From positions 1-15,592 of the forward strand of contig CAZKDJ010000088.1 of assembly GCA_964551295.1 (NCBI GenBank): a stretch of DNA of 15,592 nt. Reading direction: 5' to 3'. Positions within the stretch are counted from its first letter, which is position 1, and each line of letters opens with the position of its first letter. The notes under the pieces are model-generated. The model worked only from the letters and a program-made list of their open reading frames with translations. It did not search any database and had not been told where the DNA came from. This stretch comes from JAFGED01 sp964551295 (GTDB taxonomy: Bacteria; Chloroflexota; Anaerolineae; B4-G1). A program made the translations under genes and the position numbers. Below are positions 13,277 through 15,592 of the stretch, in pieces.

Positions 13277-14911
13277 CTACAGAATAAATCTAGTTGGCAA
13301 CTCGTCGTATACAGCCTCAATCTTGCCACGATCCAGCTTGACTATCCGATCCGCCAAGTTGTAGTACCGATCATCGTGACTGATAACGAGTACACACTTG
13401 CCCCTATTCTTCAAATCAGGGAGAAATTGCTTGTAAAACAATTCTCTGAAAATTGGATCCTGATCCGCGGCCCATTCATCGAAGATGTAGATAGGACGAT
13501 CTTCCAAATAGGCTGTGAGCAACGCCAGCCGCTTTCGCTGCCCCTGAGATAGGTCCGTGGTGGAAAAGACGCCATCATCGATAGTGACCTTGTGATCAAG
13601 TTGAAACTGGTGCAAATGCTCCTGTGTACGATTCTGAAGATCGGGCATAGTCAGACCCAGCAATCTATCAAACAGAAAAAAGTCGGAAAAAACGACGGCA
13701 AAGTGTTGCCTATACCATACACGATTCTCATCAGTAATACGTTCACCATTCATCAGAATATTTCCTGCCTCAGGCTTGTACAAGCCTGCCAGCATCTTTG
13801 CCAAAGTTGTTTTTCCACTGCCATTACCTCCAATCAAGAAGAGCAATTCTCCAGGTTGGAGGTGCAGATCAATAGGGCCAAGAGTAAAGCAACTCCCATC
13901 ATCCTCCCGGTAATAGGTGTGAACGGCATTGACAAGTTCTACTTGTCTCCACTGAACCTCCAATGGCAACGGTTCAACCAGCTTCTCACTCGTGACTAAC
14001 AATAATCCCAGCGACTCGAGCTTTTTGATAGCCACGTTGGCGCGACCGATACCCGGCAACCAGCCCATAATCACTTCTATAGGACTCATCATATACAGAA
14101 CGACAAGAACGTAGCCAGACAAAATGGGATGCTCCACCGATACCACCAGAGGAAGGGCAAAGAGCACACAGCCGATCAATATAAAGTACAACAGTTGCCC
14201 CCAGCTCCCCGCTAGGCTATAGACTATCATTGCAGCAAACCCATGCTTACGATGAGCCTCAGCCACAGCCTGCAACTCGTCTACAAAGAAAGCCTCTTGC
14301 TTGCGCTGGTTCAGCTTCAATTCCTTAATACCCGCCGTAAGCGCCCGAAAACGTGCAAAGACAGCATCTTGGTCTTCACGTGCCAGGTTGAAGAACTGCA
14401 TAGCTTTTGCGATGGGGAGTTGGTAACTGATGATGCCTAAAACTATTACAACAACCACAGCCAGAAAAACAGGAGGGGATAACCAGACCAGATATCCCAG
14501 GCACCCGATGACAATAGAGCCATTGATGCAGATGTATGGGATTCCTAAGAGCGTGTTCGTAATCGTCGCCACATCATCGGTCAAGCAAGCCAACAAGTGA
14601 GCAGGACCAATCTTTTCCAGCTGCCGGAGAGGAGAAGCCAGTATCTGGCGGCTCAAGTACATACGGAGCTCAAATAGCGCATCCTGTCCCAGGCGAATCA
14701 AGAGCATCTGAGACGAGGCTTTGGTCACAAACACCAACAAGCATATTGCCGCAAAGCCCAACACCAAAGACATCTTATCGCTATCCCTATTCAAGGCTTC
14801 ATTCACGATGGTGACCAAGCTGGTACTGCCAATGCCAGCCACCAGACCGGCAATGGTAGCTAGAATGACGACCCGCTTTGACTTGCGCAAGAGAAAGGTG
14901 AGAATTGCCAT
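13277..14911 (-). CDS. Cyclic-peptide-type ABC exporter, fused permease and ATPase
   Basis: A 544-residue half-transporter with an N-terminal membrane domain (helices roughly 14-36, 47-66, 127-144, 147-165, 238-256, 263-281) and a C-terminal ATPase. Motifs: Walker A GGNGSGKTT (361-369), signature LSQGQRKR (454-461), Walker B PIYIFDEW with Glu479, D-loop AADQDP and switch His512 in ISHDD. The Q-loop position reads FSDFFLFD without glutamine. That pattern, the length and the DEWAADQDP sequence are typical of the SyrD/PvdE/YojI cyclic-peptide exporter family, which works as a homodimer in the inner membrane. I chose ATG 14911 because TAGGGG lies seven bases upstream; the in-frame GTG at 14929 has no spaced site. 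It follows the permease gene by 28 bases. The exported substrate is not shown by the window. Confidence 0.92.
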   Translation of the reverse strand: MAILTFLLRKSKRVVILATIAGLVAGIGSTSLVTIVNEALNRDSDKMSLVLGFAAICLLVFVTKASSQMLLIRLGQDALFELRMYLSRQILASPLRQLEKIGPAHLLACLTDDVATITNTLLGIPYICINGSIVIGCLGYLVWLSPPVFLAVVVVIVLGIISYQLPIAKAMQFFNLAREDQDAVFARFRALTAGIKELKLNQRKQEAFFVDELQAVAEAHRKHGFAAMIVYSLAGSWGQLLYFILIGCVLFALPLVVSVEHPILSGYVLVVLYMMSPIEVIMGWLPGIGRANVAIKKLESLGLLLVTSEKLVEPLPLEVQWRQVELVNAVHTYYREDDGSCFTLGPIDLHLQPGELLFLIGGNGSGKTTLAKMLAGLYKPEAGNILMNGERITDENRVWYRQHFAVVFSDFFLFDRLLGLTMPDLQNRTQEHLHQFQLDHKVTIDDGVFSTTDLSQGQRKRLALLTAYLEDRPIYIFDEWAADQDPIFRELFYKQFLPDLKNRGKCVLVISHDDRYYNLADRIVKLDRGKIEAVYDELPTRFIL

Positions 14912-14918
14912 CACTTTA

Positions 14919-14924
14919 CCCCTA
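14919..14924 (-). promoter_or_regulatory. Ribosome binding site of the ABC exporter gene
   Basis: TAGGGG seven bases before ATG 14911, within the 28-base gap after the permease stop. It favours ATG 14911 over GTG 14929. Confidence 0.5.
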
Positions 14925-14939
14925 AACACCCCCTAACGA

Positions 14940-15592
14940 TCACTCGTACACCAAAGCATCACGAACACTAATCCTCGTTGCCCGCAATGCCGGCCACAGG
15001 CTCGCTGCACTAGCTAGCACAACCACAACAATCAGCCAAACCAAGGTCCCGTTCATCGAAAAAGCATAATGAAAAGGCGACTGCGTAAGCATTATCCCTG
15101 CGGTGTCACTCAGATACCGGCTCAACGGCAGCGACAACACTGCCCCCACAATCCAACTGATCAACCCCACGAAAATACCCTCAGTGACGACGATGCTCAC
15201 TATGATTCTGTGCGATGCCCCAATGGCACGCATCACCCCGATCTCGCGCGTCCTTTCGAGTACGTTAAGCATCATCGCGCCTATTAATCCCAACCCACCG
15301 ACTGCGACAACTAGAAAGATCATCACCAAAAGGACAGTAATAATAGCATCAAATTGAAACTGAATCCTTTTACGCGTATCAGCGGTCGTTTTCACTGCAC
15401 TAATGCCCATACCACCAGCCTTAAAGCGTTGCTCCAGTTCTTTTGCCACCCTGGACTCGAACATCTCATCGTGTCGCTCAGTCACCACCATCATCGTGCT
15501 GGAGCGCCCCACATCCCTAACGACGCGAGTAAAGTAAGGGTAGTCTGCATACGCAATGGGTCCAGTTAGCAAGCCCTTGACAACACCGACGA
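14940..15592 (-). CDS. MacB/FtsX-type ABC transporter permease, C-terminal part
   Basis: The frame is open to the window edge, so the start is missing; 217 complete codons are visible, ending in TGA at 14940. The visible part begins in the extracytoplasmic domain (VGVVKGLLTGPIAY, then VVTERHDEMF). It continues with the conserved FtsX segment of three membrane helices: IITVLLVMIFLVVAVGGLGLIG, a helix after the diagnostic ERTREIGVMRAIGAS motif, and LVWLIVVVVLASAASLWPAL. It ends in RATRISVRDALVYE, the usual terminus of MacB-like permeases. These proteins pair with a separate ATPase, probably encoded beyond the window, for mechanotransmission or export from the periplasmic side. Close coupling with the cyclic-peptide exporter recalls pyoverdine-type export loci. 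Confidence 0.92.
   Translation of the reverse strand, partial: VGVVKGLLTGPIAYADYPYFTRVVRDVGRSSTMMVVTERHDEMFESRVAKELEQRFKAGGMGISAVKTTADTRKRIQFQFDAIITVLLVMIFLVVAVGGLGLIGAMMLNVLERTREIGVMRAIGASHRIIVSIVVTEGIFVGLISWIVGAVLSLPLSRYLSDTAGIMLTQSPFHYAFSMNGTLVWLIVVVVLASAASLWPALRATRISVRDALVYE

Noticed and set aside
13240..13329. Upstream extension of the first hydrolase to 13329, overlapping the exporter gene
   Set aside because: It adds 30 residues with no counterpart in the paralog, overlaps the exporter C-terminus by 53 bases and lacks a ribosome site.
13660..13700. Missing Q-loop glutamine in the ABC exporter as a sign of inactivation
   Set aside because: The FSDFFLFD form at this position is, from family knowledge, normal for SyrD/PvdE/YojI-type exporters, and all other ATPase motifs are intact.

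Overview
The window reads almost entirely on the minus strand. It looks like a bacterial chromosome segment rich in cell-envelope genes. Chloroflexota is my best guess, from the giant multi-domain surface protein, mixed base composition and ATG/GTG starts with AGGAGG-type ribosome sites. That is a weak inference, because no rRNA, tRNA or housekeeping gene is present.

Right end, first transcribed (15592 to about 12316): the C-terminal part of a MacB/FtsX-type ABC permease, then a complete fused ABC exporter of the cyclic-peptide type (SyrD/PvdE/YojI-like), then a membrane-anchored alpha/beta hydrolase, all closely spaced. A paralogous alpha/beta hydrolase follows after 159 bases (12156 to 11245). 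This resembles an export module for a small peptide or similar product, with two surface-anchored hydrolases that could modify, release or detoxify it. No biosynthetic gene is visible.

Middle, intergenic (11244 to 10686): a dense regulatory block. It holds three GGGAC-N4-GTCCC inverted repeats spaced exactly 22 bp apart and abutting a promoter-like TAGACA/TATAGT pair; a leader hairpin; a second promoter (TTGACA/TAGAAT) whose -10 lies inside a 15-bp palindrome; a possible 43-codon reading frame with a ribosome site; and a strong intrinsic terminator formed by the last codons of that frame, about 110 bases before the next gene.

Left two-thirds (10685 to 1): a two-gene unit. First comes a 230-residue protein with about six membrane segments. 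Then, 27 bases later, comes a giant open frame of at least 3321 codons that runs off the window without a stop. In order it encodes a signal segment, a DUF11-like domain, a transglutaminase-like domain lacking the catalytic cysteine, a mid-protein pair of membrane helices, many Ig-like/NEW3-type beta domains, an eight-repeat FG-GAP propeller, more NEW3-type domains, and at least four 91-residue tandem-95/cadherin-like repeats. The membrane protein is probably its partner. Base composition and codon choice change sharply between blocks of the giant gene, which suggests assembly from different sources. The last two visible repeats share 152 identical bases, which suggests recent duplication or gene conversion.
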